Source of the DNA: Benincasa hispida
Taxonomy: Eukaryota > Streptophyta > Magnoliopsida > Cucurbitales > Cucurbitaceae
Length of the DNA: 64,000 nucleotides
Reading direction: 5' to 3'
Assembly (NCBI RefSeq): GCF_009727055.1
Contig: NC_052351.1
Span: 53,759,123-53,823,122 of the forward strand
Shown: in pieces, positions 24,078 to 36,567 of the stretch
How the letters are laid out: each line of letters starts with the position of its first letter
How positions within the stretch are numbered: position 1 is the stretch's first letter
Notes under the pieces: generated by a model
Database searches by the model: none
Told to the model about the DNA's origin: nothing
What the model saw: only the letters and a program-made list of their open reading frames with translations
Made by a program: the position numbers and the translations under genes

Positions 24078-25967
24078 TGTCGGGATTTACGTCTTAGAAC
24101 CTCGTAGTTATTTATTTGACATAATAGTTGATTATTTCAGTGTAATAATGAATTGTCTTTAATGGTAAAAATCCAAAGTTATTTCATGAGACTTGAATAG
24201 CATGTAGTAGACATACAGGTGAACAATGGGATCATGTTCAAGTAATAACCTAAAGGGTCTACAATATATGGATAAGGCTGGGTGCCTTATCCTGGTAACA
24301 CTATGGATACGACCCACTTTGTAAATGTTTAATGTGATCTAAATTGTTCGTTTAGAGACATGCGAGTAGGGGTGTCTTGAGATTGTATAAGACCGTATCG
24401 CAAATATTTAATCTCTCTTTGTAACACAGTTGACTGAAGAGATTAATATTTCATAGAATGACAATATATAACTCGTTCTCAATCTTGAGTGAGTTTGGAC
24501 TCTTGTCTATGAGAGCTGTCGTTTGATTTGGATGGGTGAGAATGGCTCGAGTGACCGACTCAATAAGCATACCCTTTTTGGGACTTGTCCAAGTAGAGAG
24601 CTAGGAACATAACTATACAAGATGCTTTCTGACTTTAGGGTAAGTAGATGAGTAGTTTTTTTAAGTACTAATTTTGAATCTTGACCAAATGGTACTTGCC
24701 CTCTCATTGGCCTGAGAAGAACTTGGTTTATAGTAGAACCATAAATAGATTGTTCATTAAAAGGATTAGTGACACTTAAGAAGTAAAAGATAATTACAAG
24801 AGTAAAATGGTAATTGACCCAATTGTAATTACAAACAACTCATGAAGCATCGACTTACTAGCAATGGTGAAACTCATGGACACAAAATATTCTATAGTAT
24901 AATGAATGCAACTATGGGTTTTTAGTGGAGTGACTCATAGTTAATGAATGTTGATTAACATAATGAAAAAGTTTAATTAGTTGATCTCAGATCATTGGAG
25001 CTTTTAATATGTAGATCCATTAGGTCCTCTTGCTAGCTTACAATGAGTAAAAAAGGACCAATAGTTTTAAAATAATTTGAAGTGTTCAAATTAATTAAGG
25101 GAACCATATTAATTGCAAATACAATTAATATAATGTATATAGATACATTATAATTTTATTTTTGAATAAGATTCAAATTTAAACATTATAATAAAAGAAG
25201 ATTTATTTGAATCTGATCCAAATCATAATTACTATGATTTAGATTCATATCAAAATAATATAAATGAAATTCAGATTAAAATCATAGACTAAAATTTAAT
25301 GTGAATAAGATTCGTATTAAAACTATAGGTTTTGAGAGAGATAAATATTTGAATAAGATTCAAATATTTAATTAATTAAATCTTATATATTTAATTTTGT
25401 AAATTAATTGTTTAATTAATTTATTTAATTTAGTTATTAATTATTGTAATTAATAATTAATTAAATTAAATTAAATGAGGGCGGTTTCTTTTTCCCCTTC
25501 ATGTAAAAAAAAAAAAAAAAAAAAAAACTGTGCGGAGAGAACTTTTTTTTACATGAGTTCAATTCTTTGATAGAGAGGATGTGGAACTATGCTTTTTCTT
25601 CCCCATTGATCTCTCTAAAAAACTTTCACAGAGAATAGGTTTCTTGGTGAAATTCTTCTGCTATTCCCTTTTTCTTCATCTTTCAAAAGGAGGTTCCCAC
25701 AAACCGGTCCTTGCCAAGAGAATAAAATGGAAAACTTTTTAGTGGCATCTTCATAACCTTTGTGGGAGATCAATTGCTGAAAACTTGGAGAAGGTTTGAA
25801 GAACTGTTCTTCAAAGGTGAGTTCTTCTTCCTTGAAATATTTACATGCTTATCCTTAATTTACAACATTGTGAATGTTCTATTTTCTTCTCTTCCGTGTT
25901 GTAAATTGTAAAATAAAATCAAAGTAATAGGTGATTAATCGCTTCCAATGGGATTCAATATCCTTCG
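24078..25967 (+). mobile_element. Solo copia LTR inserted in the 80-bp array
   Basis: 1,890 bp, beginning TGTCGGGATTTACG and ending CCTTCG (CA changed to CG). The 80-bp repeat resumes at 25968. Removing this LTR plus a 5-bp duplication puts the next unit start (26017) exactly 80 bp after 24042, which supports both boundaries. Flanking pentamers CTTTA and TCTAA are diverged. It shares body features with the other long LTRs: the AACTATTGGATACGACCCA-like segment, CTCAATCTTGAGTGAGTTTGG, and a TTCTTCAAAGGTGAG motif near 25810. The minus-strand frame 24507-24707 lies in it and is not a gene. Confidence 0.8.
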
Positions 25968-26055
25968 TCTAAGTGGTTGTGTAACTAGCGGGAGTGGTCG
26001 CACACTCCAACCTCGTGATCAACGATTTGTCTCCTATTAGGCACATCTCTTAGTG
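25968..26055. repeat. 80-bp tandem repeat, cluster 3
   Basis: Continuation of the unit broken at 24077 plus most of one more unit (start at 26017). It is cut at 26055 by another LTR fragment. Confidence 0.8.
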
Positions 26056-26870
26056 GTAACTCGACCTCAATTCTGAGTGAGTTATAAACTATTGTTCATG
26101 AAGGTCGTCCTTTGAAGTATGGGTGAGTGGCTCGAGTCGTCGACTCAATAAGCCTACTATTTGGGAGAGTTATTCAAGTAGGAAGCTGGGAACATAGCTA
26201 CACAAGATAGAATTTTCTCATTTTCGTCTTTAGGGTAAGAAGATGAATTGCTCTTTACTCCAGGTCTTGAACAATGGGACCCCTCCCTCTTATTGGCCCG
26301 AAAGTTATTTATTTATACTAGGGCCATAAACAGGTTGTTCATTAGAGGATCAATGAGACTTAAGGAGTAAGAGGTCATTATGTGGATAAAACGGTATTTT
26401 GACCCAGCTATAAGTACGAGCAATCCGTGAAGGGCTGATTTACAGCTAATGGTTATATCCATGGATACAAAAGTATTCTACAACGCAAAGAGTACAACTG
26501 TGGGTCTTTAGTAGAATGACCCACAAGAATTTTGATTAATTTAATTAAAGAGTTTAATTAATTAATATTGGATTATTGGAATATCTAATCTGTAGGTTCA
26601 TTAGGTCCAGGCTAACTCACTAAGGATAAAACAAGGATTACTTAGTTTTAGAAGAATTTGAATTGTTCAAATTATAAGGGAATATATGTTAGTTATATGT
26701 GATGCAATTAATAAAATGTATATGGATACATTATATTATGAAGTTAATTTTGAATGAGATTCAAAACTAAACTATATAATATGAGAAAATAATTTATTTG
26801 TATAAGATTCAAATATTAAATAATATGAATGAGATTCATATTAAAACTAGAGAAATTGCATTAAGTGAAA
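26056..26870 (+). mobile_element. Copia LTR fragment, internal part only
   Basis: Starts in mid-LTR at AACTCGACCTCAATTCTGAG, equivalent to about 24475 in the preceding LTR. It follows the same order (GGTGAGTGGCTCGAG, AGCTGGGAACATAGCTACAC, GGCCCGAAAG, TTCATTAGAGG). Both LTR ends are missing. Confidence 0.6.
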
Positions 26871-27042
26871 ATTTAGAATATTATATTGCAGGCATATCAC
26901 CTACTTTTTGTATTTTGCACATATGGAAATTTTTTTAGATCCTATTTTTTGTTTTTTTTTTATTAAATTGTCCATAATGGAATCCTATCTTCTTCCCTTC
27001 TTTTCCCCTCCGGTTGCTACCCTTATCTTTTTCTTTTTGTGT
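26871..27042. other. T-rich spacer
   Basis: Pyrimidine-rich DNA between two LTRs; nothing recognised. Confidence 0.4.
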
Positions 27043-27047
27043 TTCTT

Positions 27048-28938
27048 TGAAGGAGTAATCTAATATGCAGCGGAATAAATTAGAATCAATAAGCACTCTA
27101 ACTACTCTTAATTTGAGTTTTAAACATGCTTTTCAAAAAAAGTTCAAAGAAGGTTTGAAGCAAAACTTACCTTTGAAGAATTAATCCACGAATTCAGCAG
27201 AATCACTTCAAGATTGAGCTTGAAACTTCAACAAGACCACCACCAAGATCTTCCTTACAAGGGTGAAGAAGGAATATATGGTGGAAACACTCAAATCTTG
27301 CTGAATTAGAGAGGGATTTTAATGGGTTTGAGAAGGTTTTCAATTTTCCAACAATTTAGTTAGAGTTCTAGAAATTCTCTCCAAATTTCTCTGCATGTAG
27401 CATGAATATATACACTAAATCATGTAGGAATATCAAGTTGCATGGAAGGTATCTCCTCCTTGAAGAATTTGATGGAAAATGGTGAATTCCCACTTTGAAG
27501 AGATAGTGGATTTTTCCCAAAAATTGGAAAAATCCACTTTCTCTTTGATTTTGATTTTAACATCAATTTTCCTAAACTTGATGTTAGTTTTAAATAAAAC
27601 TATTTTATTTAAATTTTATTTTTATAAATTTAATTTATATAAAACTAATTTTATTTTAATTAAACCTTTTAATTAATAGAAAATTAATTTAATATCTTAA
27701 TATTAAATTAATAAAACACCAATTCCACCAATATGATTCAATTGCATATTTAAATCATAATTTAAATATAAATTGATTCTTCAATTTCGTTTAATTTCAA
27801 CTAAAATTAAACGTTTTTAATTGTATCAAATACAACCAATCGAAAACCCTAATAATTAAATTTGAGCATTTCAAATTCATAACCCTATTTCAAATTTCAT
27901 CCAATTCAATACTCAATTTGCTATTCCAATTTATGAGCTGGTAGAGGGACCTAATGGATCTATAGATCATGAGCTCCAACGATCTGTAATTAATTCAACT
28001 CTTTAATCGAATTAATTACTATTCGTTAACTATCAAGACACACCAATATAGCTCGATAGTTGCACTCTTCTCACTCTAGATATATTTGTATCCATGTAAA
28101 CCATAATAAGTAAGTCGATCCTTCACAAGTCATTCGTAATTACAGTTGGGTCAAAATTATCGTTTTACTCCTATAAATACATCTTGTTCCTTAAGTTCCC
28201 ACTAACCGTCTAATGAACAATTTGATTTATAATACTACTAATAAATCATGTCCCTCTCTATCATGAGAAGGTGGGACCCTGATTGTTCAAGACCTGAAAT
28301 CAGTACTTAAGAGAACAATCCATCTGCTAATCCTAAAATGGGTAGGAGTAAATTCTATCTTGCAGGGCTATGTCCCTAGTTATCCATCCAGTCTTATCCT
28401 CAAAATAGAAGGCTTATTGAGCAGTGCTGTTGGACTACCTTCACCCATGAAGATCAAAGGATAATCCCGAATAAACAGGAGTTCATAGCTAGCTTAGAAT
28501 TAAGATCGAGTTGTCTTAGGTTACTTTAATATGAAATAGTCAGTTTTAATAGTAAACGGTCGTTACAAAGGAAAATGACTATTTCGTGGTCCAGTCTATA
28601 TACAAACTCATTGCATAGGATGCCTCCACTCACATATCTCTACGTGAATGATCTGTGGGTTACATCATTTGTATTACCTATACAAAATAGGTCGCATCCA
28701 ATAGTGTTACCAGGATGAGATACCTAATTTCATCCATATACTATAGACCATTTAGGCTATATACTATTAACTTGATCCTGTTTATGTCACCACATAAAGT
28801 TAAAGTATTCATACTATAGCCATGGATAGCATGCAAAATCAACAATTTTATTGAATAAGGTACTTAATAATATTTTATTGATAAATAGAATGTTTAACAC
28901 AAAATTTATGAAATACGAGTTCTAGGAAATTTCCAACA
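27048..28938 (-). mobile_element. Solo copia LTR with perfect target duplication
   Basis: 1,891 bp. On the minus strand it runs TGTTGGAAATTTCC...TACTCCTTCA, and TTCTT flanks it on both sides (27043-27047, 28939-28943). No internal coding region or partner LTR is attached, so recombination between two LTRs probably left this one. It is the same family as the LTR starting at 41040 (matching TCCTAGAACTCG, TTGATCCTGTTTATG and an AGTGGATTTTTCC hairpin). The frame 27479-27676 is LTR-internal and not a gene. Confidence 0.85.
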
Positions 28939-28943
28939 TTCTT

Positions 28944-29317
28944 CTCATGTAAACCTCCTCCAACGATGATGGCAAGACATGAACACCTAACGTGTGGTGG
29001 AGAAATGGCTGGCGACAAGTGATAGAAAGAGAAAAACGAAGAAGGCAATTGCTAGATAGAGAAAAACAAAGAAAGAGAGAGACTCACGACTGAACGTGCG
29101 TCGAAAGCCCTAAAACCGAAGGAGAGCATAGAACTACTATACACACTTGAACGTATTGACCATTTGGATGTGAAGAAGAAAATGTTCCAACTTGAATAGG
29201 TCAATTTTGAATAAAAGAATGAAACTTTAAATAAACAATAAACAATCCATTTTTGCTTGAATGTGTGCATATTTCTAGTTTAGACTTGTTTGGGGCGACC
29301 AAGAGCTAAGTTGGGGG
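28944..29317. other. Spacer with GA-rich tract; possible end of a gypsy internal region
   Basis: No gene. The minus frame 29052-29270 has no motif. Near the right end a purine tract (AAGTTGGGGG, 29308-29317) looks like the polypurine tract before a gypsy 3' LTR. Confidence 0.35.
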
Positions 29318-31060
29318 TATTTTATAATGTTTTTAAAAGATGTATATTTTCTATGTTAATTTCCCCAAAATAGTGTTGATTATTTGCTTTAAATGCTAAT
29401 TTTGTAGGTTAAACGGTCTCTGAGGCATTTAAGAGTCATTACAAGAAAATCGAGCAAAAAAGATAAAAAAAAATGACTAAGAAAATCAACAAATTGAAAA
29501 GAATCGAGTAATTATCGAAATGCCATCGAGTATCATCAAGTAAAAGGCTATTGAGCATCGAGTATTTTATATTTTTTACCATCAAGTAATGCATAGAGTA
29601 AATGTCAGTGAGTATCATCGAGTTATCAACCATCAAGTTAGGGTTGCCAAGTAATCAAGCATCGAGTCATCGAGTACTATCGAATTTCTTCTTATTCATT
29701 TTTCATCGAGTAAAAGCCATCAAGTAAATTCCATCGTGTATCGAGCATCAAGTAAGGATCATGGAGCATAGAGGATTGAGTTGAAGATGGAATGCTCGCT
29801 TTTTGCTGCAAAAACTCGATGCATTGCAACGTTCCTCACAACGTTGCAATGCTCCGGATTTTGACGCGATTCATCCCCCGCACCTTGCGCAACCAAGGGT
29901 TGACACAATGTTGCAACGTTAGCCCAACACTTCTTGACTTTTCTAATGTTGCAACGTTAGCCCAACACTTCTTGACTTTTCTATGATTTAGCATTTCAAC
30001 AATCGCCTTGCCATCATGACTCTATGCTGCTGGTATAAATTTTGATTCAGTTTTCCAGCAAAAGAAAGAAGAGAAGAAAAACCCAATTTTTTTAGAGAGA
30101 GACTTCGAATTTACAAAGCTATACTTAAAATTTTTGAGAGATTCAATCAATTTGTATTCAATCCTTGTATCAAATATGCAACTATCAATGGGTTGCTTGA
30201 AGAATTTCATCATCCATGCGTAGGTAATCCTTTTTTTTTTGGGGAATTATGTAGATTGAAATTTTCTTGATACTTTTCCTTGAATTTTTTTTTCATGTAA
30301 TTACTTTCTTTTGAATGTTCTTGCTGATATTTAGAATGTAATTGATTATGTTTGATTTGCCGACTCAAGATTAATAATTTTTTATGCAAAAATTACATGG
30401 TTCTATAACAAAATTGTAATTATGGTTGTAAGAATTAGTAGTCTTGATAGAAAATGTGGACTTCTTTTCATCTTTTCTTTAAAGAATCTATTAATTTAGA
30501 ACATTCATGCAATCAATCTTGAATTTTCAGCCTTTTGATTCAAGATTGGAATACTTGAAAAAAACTCATTAGTTTAATGCAATTTAAGATTAATTGTGAA
30601 ATGTCTTTAGAAAGCAATTAAGACCTAGATTAGGGTTAATTGCCAAATGAGATAATTAGGGCATTAGGAATTTATTCTTTATGAACTATTGAACAATCTA
30701 ATTGCATGATTCTTTGTTAAGTCAATGATAGAATTGCCTAGTTTACATAAAATGCCCAAGATTCATTTCATTTCAATTAAATCTTATCTCATAATCTCTC
30801 TTATTTCTCTCATCAATAAATTTTCTAGATCAATTCTTGTCTTTTTCAATTAGTTTCTAGTTCTTAAAACAAACAACCCCCCGTTCAATCTGTTGCATTT
30901 TGGAATTCAAGTAGTCTATTTTAGACTAATTAATAGAGGTTCTCTTGGGATCGACCTCTTACTCCACTATTACTATGTGTTAGTTCTAGTTGTAGTTAGA
31001 GTATTATAAATTTCATTTGTTTTGGGTAAGATAGAATAACGACATCTATTTCACACCAAA
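29318..31060 (+). mobile_element. Gypsy-type LTR, probably Tat/Athila-like
   Basis: Follows a purine tract and contains ATCGAGTA-type repeats (29505-29775), a GCAACGTTGCAATGC section with a 38-bp tandem duplication (29907-29982), and near its right end GGGATCGACCTCTTACTCC, a phrase typical of gypsy LTRs of this group. No polyprotein is attached. Ends are approximate; the lineage is inferred from these phrases only. Confidence 0.45.
29907..29982. repeat. Two tandem 38-bp units
   Basis: AATGTTGCAACGTTAGCCCA and the 18 bases after it occur twice, at 29907 and 29945, without mismatch. The plus frame 29792-29986 owes its repeated HFLTF to this. Confidence 0.8.
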
Positions 31061-31483
31061 CAACCATAGATAACATGACCTGAATCCTAAGTGAATTGTG
31101 AACACCTGCTTATGAAGGCGGTCCTTTGATTTATATGGGTGAGAGTGGCCAGATCCCCGACTCAACAAGCCTGCCATTTTGGGGATTCGTCTAGCTGGTG
31201 AGCTGGGAACACAGCTATACAAGAAGGAATTCACTTCTTCCTCAATGTCGGCGTAAGTAGATAAATTGCTCCCTTAAGAACTGATTCTGGGGCTTGAACA
31301 ATGTGGTGTCATACCTCTCCTGGCCGGAGAGGGGTTTGTTCATAGTTAGACTATGATTTATTGTTCATTAGAGAGATTAGTGGTACTTAAGAAGTTAGAT
31401 GAAATTACAGGGCAAAACGATAATTGGCCCAGCTGTACTTAGGAGTGATTTGTGAAGGATCAGCACACTGTTGATGGGTTGTA
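31061..31483 (+). mobile_element. Copia LTR fragment
   Basis: Mid-LTR sequence of the same family as 36568 and 57999: ATGACCTGAATCCTAAGTGA, GAGAGTGGCCAGA, GGGAACACAGCTATACAAGA, TTCTGGGGCTTGAACAATGTGG, GGCAAAACGATAATTGGCCC. Both ends are missing. The minus frames here are reverse translations of LTR. Confidence 0.6.
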
Positions 31484-32601
31484 TCCAATTGTTTGATTTG
31501 ATTTGATGTCGTTGATTTAACTCTAAAATGAAACAAAAGAAAGTTTGTAAATATCGAACTACTTCTATCACTAGAAAGACGTTGCAATAGTGGTAAGTCT
31601 GAATCAATCCGCAGGGAAGCTATTTGTTTTGTTAAGTTAATTTTCTCACTAGAACGGTAAATGAGGGATTTTGTGTGGAAGAGATATATGCGTGAAATTA
31701 AAATAAAAAGGTAAATGTAATCTAGAATAGGAGTCTATCTAATTTCTAGAGTAAGAAAGAGTTTCTTTTGCAATTTCTTTCATAGGCATTAATTAATTAC
31801 ACTGAATCTGTCAACCCCTCAGCCTATTAGAAAATCTAATAGTTCAATTAGCCACATTCGATATTAAACCAAATTAGCCCTAATTCAATTTACAACTCTT
31901 CCTTCTTAGCGACACACAAGTTAAAATTGAATTGCATTACGAAAGGGTTCAATTGTTGAGACATACTACAAGCCGGAAAAGCCATATCTTATAGCATGAT
32001 TTATTTGGAAAATTTTATATTATGGCATACATGCATTTGGTCAGAAAAAGTCTAGACTTTACACATGCGATCCTATATGCGCAACTAAATCAATCAATAT
32101 ATGCATAAGCTATGACGATTTTGCAAACAAGAATTTCAATAAACAAATTTGTCAGATCAAATTATAAAAATTCCATTAAAATTAAATCAAATGATCCCAA
32201 AGAGTTTGCAATAATTCAGTGAAATTAATTAGAAATACTTCAAGAAATTAAACATAGGGCTCTTCCTCAAAGAAATTAAATAGGAATTACCTCTTAATTC
32301 ATCGACAAATCAGAGATACACATCCAATCTGTTGATTAAAACCCAAAACAAAAAGAAAAACTAACCTAAAGATACTAAAATTTGAAGGGAAAAGAAGAAA
32401 TTGAAGCTTAACCTCGACCTCCATCAATTTAGCCCCCAAAAGTTAGCATCTTTAGACCTAAAGATGAAGGGAGGTATTTATAGAAATCATTGCAGTGTTG
32501 CAACACTAGGAAGAGCGTCGCAACACTGATGTTGTGCAAACTTCGAAGCATTGCAACATTGTAGGTAGGCGTTGCAATGCTGCACAATCTGCCTTATAGC
32601 G
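31484..32601 (-). mobile_element. Minus-strand gypsy-like LTR fragment
   Basis: On the minus strand a CCCTGCGGATTGATTC passage near 31600 resembles the end of a Tat/Athila-type LTR, and the right end carries the GCAACACTG/GCAATGCTG vocabulary seen in 29820-29960 and 1-240. No coding frame. It is cut on both sides by copia sequence. Confidence 0.4.
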
Positions 32602-34803
32602 TCCGATGAATGTAAAAGCACGAGGAGGTTATTAATATTTTGTCAGTTTTATTGATGATTACTCTTGATATGGCAACATTTACTTAATAAGTCACAAGTC
32701 TGAAACTCTTGAAAAGTTCAAAGAATTTAAGACTGAGATAGAAAATTTTTTAAGTAAAAGAATTAAAACACTTCGATCTGTTCGAGGTGGTGAGTATATG
32801 GATTTATAAATCTATAACTATCTAGTAGATCATGGAATTCAATCCCAGCTCAGAACACCTGGAACACCACAACAAAACGATGTTGCAAAAAGGAGAAATT
32901 AAACCTTATTAGACATGGTCCAATCAATGATGAGTTATGCTCAGTTACCTCAGTCTTTTTGAGGGTATGCAGTATAGACTTTTGTATATATTCTAAACAT
33001 TGTTCCTTCAAAAAGTGTTTCAGAAACACCGCATGAATTATGAAAAGGACACAAAACTAGTTTACATCATTTCTATATCTGGGGTTGTCCAGCGCACATG
33101 TTGGTACAAAATTCTAAGAAACTGGAAACATGTTCGAAGTTTTGCCTCTTTGTAGGATATCCTAAAGAAACAAGAGAAGGACTATCCTATGATCCTTAAG
33201 AAGACAAAGTGTTTATATCGACAAATTCTACATTCTTGGAGGAACATCATGTTAAAAATCATCAACCTCGCAGTAAACTAATATTTCAAGAAATGATCAG
33301 AGATGCAGCAAAAAAATCAACAAGAGTTATTGATCAAGCTGGTCCATCAACAACTGTTGTTTCCTCACCACGTCCTTCTCAAGATTTGAGTATGCTTCGA
33401 CGTAGTGGGAGGGTTATTTAGCCACCTGAACGCTATATGGGTTTAACAAAAACACAAAACATCATATATGATGATGGTTTAAAGGATCCATTAACCTTTA
33501 AAAAGGCAATGAAAGACGTTGATAGGAAATAGTGGATAAAATCCATGGATGCTGAAATGGAGTCAATATACTTCAATTTTATCTGGGAACTTGTAGATCA
33601 ACTACGTGGGGTCAAACCTATAGGTTGCAAATGGATTTACAAAAGAAAATGAGATCAAATTGGCAAGGTGCAAACCTACAAAGCCAGACTCATGACAAAA
33701 GGTAACCCAAAGAGAAGGGGTTGATTATGATGAAACCTTTTCTCCTACTGCCATGATAAAATCTATAAGAATGCTTCTATCCATTGCCATATATTATGAC
33801 TATGAAATATGAAAAATGGATGTCAAGACAAATTTTCTGAACAACCATCTTGATGAAAGTATTTTTATGTCTCAACCAGAAGGGTTCATCGAACAAGGAC
33901 AGGAACAGAAAGTCTGTAAGCTTAAACGATCCATTTATGGGTTAAAACAAGCTTCAAGATCCTGGAATATAAGATTGATACTACAATAAAATCTTATGAC
34001 TTTGAACATAATGTTGACGAACTTTGTGTATACAAGAAAATAGTTAACAAGACTGTAAAATTCTTAGTACTTTATGTTGATGATATCTTGCTCATTGGGA
34101 ATAAGACAAGCTTCCTTGCTGATGTAAAGAGATGGTTTGTAACAGTTCCAAATCAAAGATTTGGTTGATGCTCAATTTTTTCTAGGGATACAAATTTTTC
34201 GAAATCGAAAGAATAGAACTCTAGCACTATCTCAAGCATCTTATATTGACAAGATGTATTCAAGATATAATATGCAAAATTCCAAAAAAAGATATGTTGC
34301 CTTTTAGACATTGAATTCATTTGTCAAAGGAACAGTGTCTTAAGACACCTCAAAATGTTGAGGAAATGAAAAGAATTCCATATGCATCTGCAGTTGGGAA
34401 TTTTATGTACGCAATGTTATGTACACGTCCTGATATATACTTTGCAGTTGGAATCGTCAGCAGATTCCAATCCAATCCAGGACACAGTCATTGGACTGCT
34501 ATAAAAAACATCCTCAAGTATTTAAAGAGAACGAGGGAATGTATGATTGTGTATGGACTGAAGAATTTGATCCTTATTGGATACATTGATTTTGATTTTC
34601 AGAATGACGTAGATTCTAGGAAATCTACTTCAGGATCAATTTTCACTCTTAATGGAGGAGCTATAGTTTGGATAAGCATTAAATAGAGTTGTTTCACTGA
34701 CTACACGATGGAAGCAGAATATGTTGCTGCATATGAAGCTGTTAAAGAAGCAGTATGGCTATGCAAATTCATTGCTGACTTCAAAGTAGTTCCAGATATG
34801 CAC
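32602..34803 (+). pseudogene. Copia pol fragment, integrase to RNase H
   Basis: Starts inside integrase (MNVKARGGY, then FIDDYS at about 32650), continues with GGEYMDL, TPGTPQQND, a linker with LRRSGRVI (33390-33420), reverse transcriptase (CKWIYKRK near 33630; LYVDDILLIG near 34070, catalytic YVDD kept) and RNase H in 34321-34686 (IPYASAVGNFMYAMLCTRPD). Several in-frame stops and frameshifts are visible, for example after GGEYMDL and in CKWIYKRK. No gag or 5' LTR. It ends abruptly at about 34803, inside RNase H, where another pol fragment begins. Confidence 0.85.
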
Positions 34804-36567
34804 CTACCGACGCAGTGAGAGGCTTACAAACCCACCCGTTCGCTATCTGGGTTTCACGAAAATCCTTGCTATGGTAGCAGATGGCGACGTTGAGGATCCG
34901 TTGTCTTATCAGAAGACAATGGAGGATGTAGACTGGGATGAATGGGTCAAGGTCATATATCTCGAGAGGAAGTCGATGTACTTCAACTCAATATGAGATC
35001 TTGTGGATTAGCCTGATGGGGTAAGACTTATAGGTTGTAAATGGATTTACAAGCGCAAATGGGGTGCTGATGGGAAGGTGCAAACCTTCAAGGCTCGACT
35101 TGTGGCAAAGGTTTATACCCAGGTAGAGGGAGTTGACTATGAGGAGAATTTCTCGCTTGTTGCCATGTTAAAGTCGATCCTCATCCTCCTGTCCATTGTA
35201 GCTTAATATAATTATGAGAACTGGCAAATGGACGTCAAGACGGTCTTTCTGAATGGCAATATTGAGGAGACCATTTACATGGTGCAACCTGAGGGATTCA
35301 TTGCTCAAGGTCAAGAGCAAAAAGTTTGCAAATTGAATCGGTCCATTTATGGGCTGAAACAGGCATCTCGATCTTGGAACATTCGGTTTAATACTGCGAT
35401 CAAATCGTATGGTTTTTACCAAAACGTTGATGTACCTTGTGTTTACAAGAAGATCGTCAACACTTCAGTAGTTTTTTTAGTGTTGTATATAAATGATATA
35501 GTACTAATTGGGAATGATGTAGGTCTACTGACTGCAGTTAAGAACTAGCTAGTGACTCAATTCCAAATGAAAGATTTGGGAGAGGCTCAGTTTGTTCTAG
35601 GTATACAGATATTTCGGATTGTAAGAACAAAGTCCTAGCATTGTCTCGACATCGTACATTGATAAGATGTTTCTTAAGTATTCGATGCGGGACTCCAAAA
35701 GGGGCCTACTGTTGTTCAGGCGTGGATTCACTTTGTCTAAGGATATGTCTTCTAAGATGGCTCAAGAAGTTGAGGAAACGAGATTGGTCCCACATGCATC
35801 TGCCGATGGCAGTTTGATGTATACGATGCTCTACACTAGGCTAGACATCTGATACGCTGTGGGTATAGTCAGTAGGTATAAGTCCAACCCAAGCTAGAGT
35901 CATTGGACTGCAGTGAAGAATATCCTTAAGTATCTTCGGAGAACGAGGGACTATATGTTCGTGTATAGATCTAGGGATTTGATCCTTACTGGATACACAG
36001 ATTCTGACTTTTAAACTGATAAGGACTCTCGCAAGTCCACTTCAAGGTCAGTTTTTACTCTTAACGAAGGAGCTGTAGTGTGGAAAGCACTAAGCATAGG
36101 TGCATCACCAACTCCATTATGAAGGCGGAGTACGTAACGGCTTGCGAAGCTACTAAGGAGGCCGTCTGGCTCAGGAAGTTCCTGACAGAGCTGGAAGTTG
36201 TTCCAGATATGTTTAGGCTAGTCACCCTCTATTGTGACAATAGTGGTGCTGTGGCTTACTTCAAATAGCTAGGATTAATAGGCGCGACAAACACATAGAG
36301 CGGAAGTATCACCTGATCCGCGAGATAGTGCATCAAGGGGACGTGATCGTCACGAAGATCGCTTCGGAATACAACATTGCTGACTTATTTACGAAGGCTC
36401 TCATGGCTACAGTGTTTGAGGGTCACCTTCAGAGCATGGGTCTACAGGACCGCCCGTGGCTGGAATAGGGCAAGTGGGAGATTTTATTGTACTGGGCCTT
36501 AGTGCACTAGTTTATTGTTTTGTAATAGTTTTTGTACACTCCACTCACTTTAGGACAGGTGGGAGAT
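34804..36567 (+). pseudogene. Second copia pol fragment joined in tandem, reverse transcriptase to C-terminus
   Basis: Begins in the linker before reverse transcriptase (ERLTNPPVRYLGFTK) directly after RNase H of the previous fragment. It holds KWIYKRKWGADGKVQTFKAR, DVKTVFLNGNIEETIYMVQ and SIYGLKQASRSWNIRF. YVDD is changed to YIND (35486-35497), so catalysis is lost. RNase H includes IMKAEYVTACEATKEAVWLR. Many stops and frameshifts follow. A purine tract (GGTGGGAGAT, just before 36568) precedes its 3' LTR. It is closely related to the fragment before it and to the minus-strand element at 61404-64000. Confidence 0.85.
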
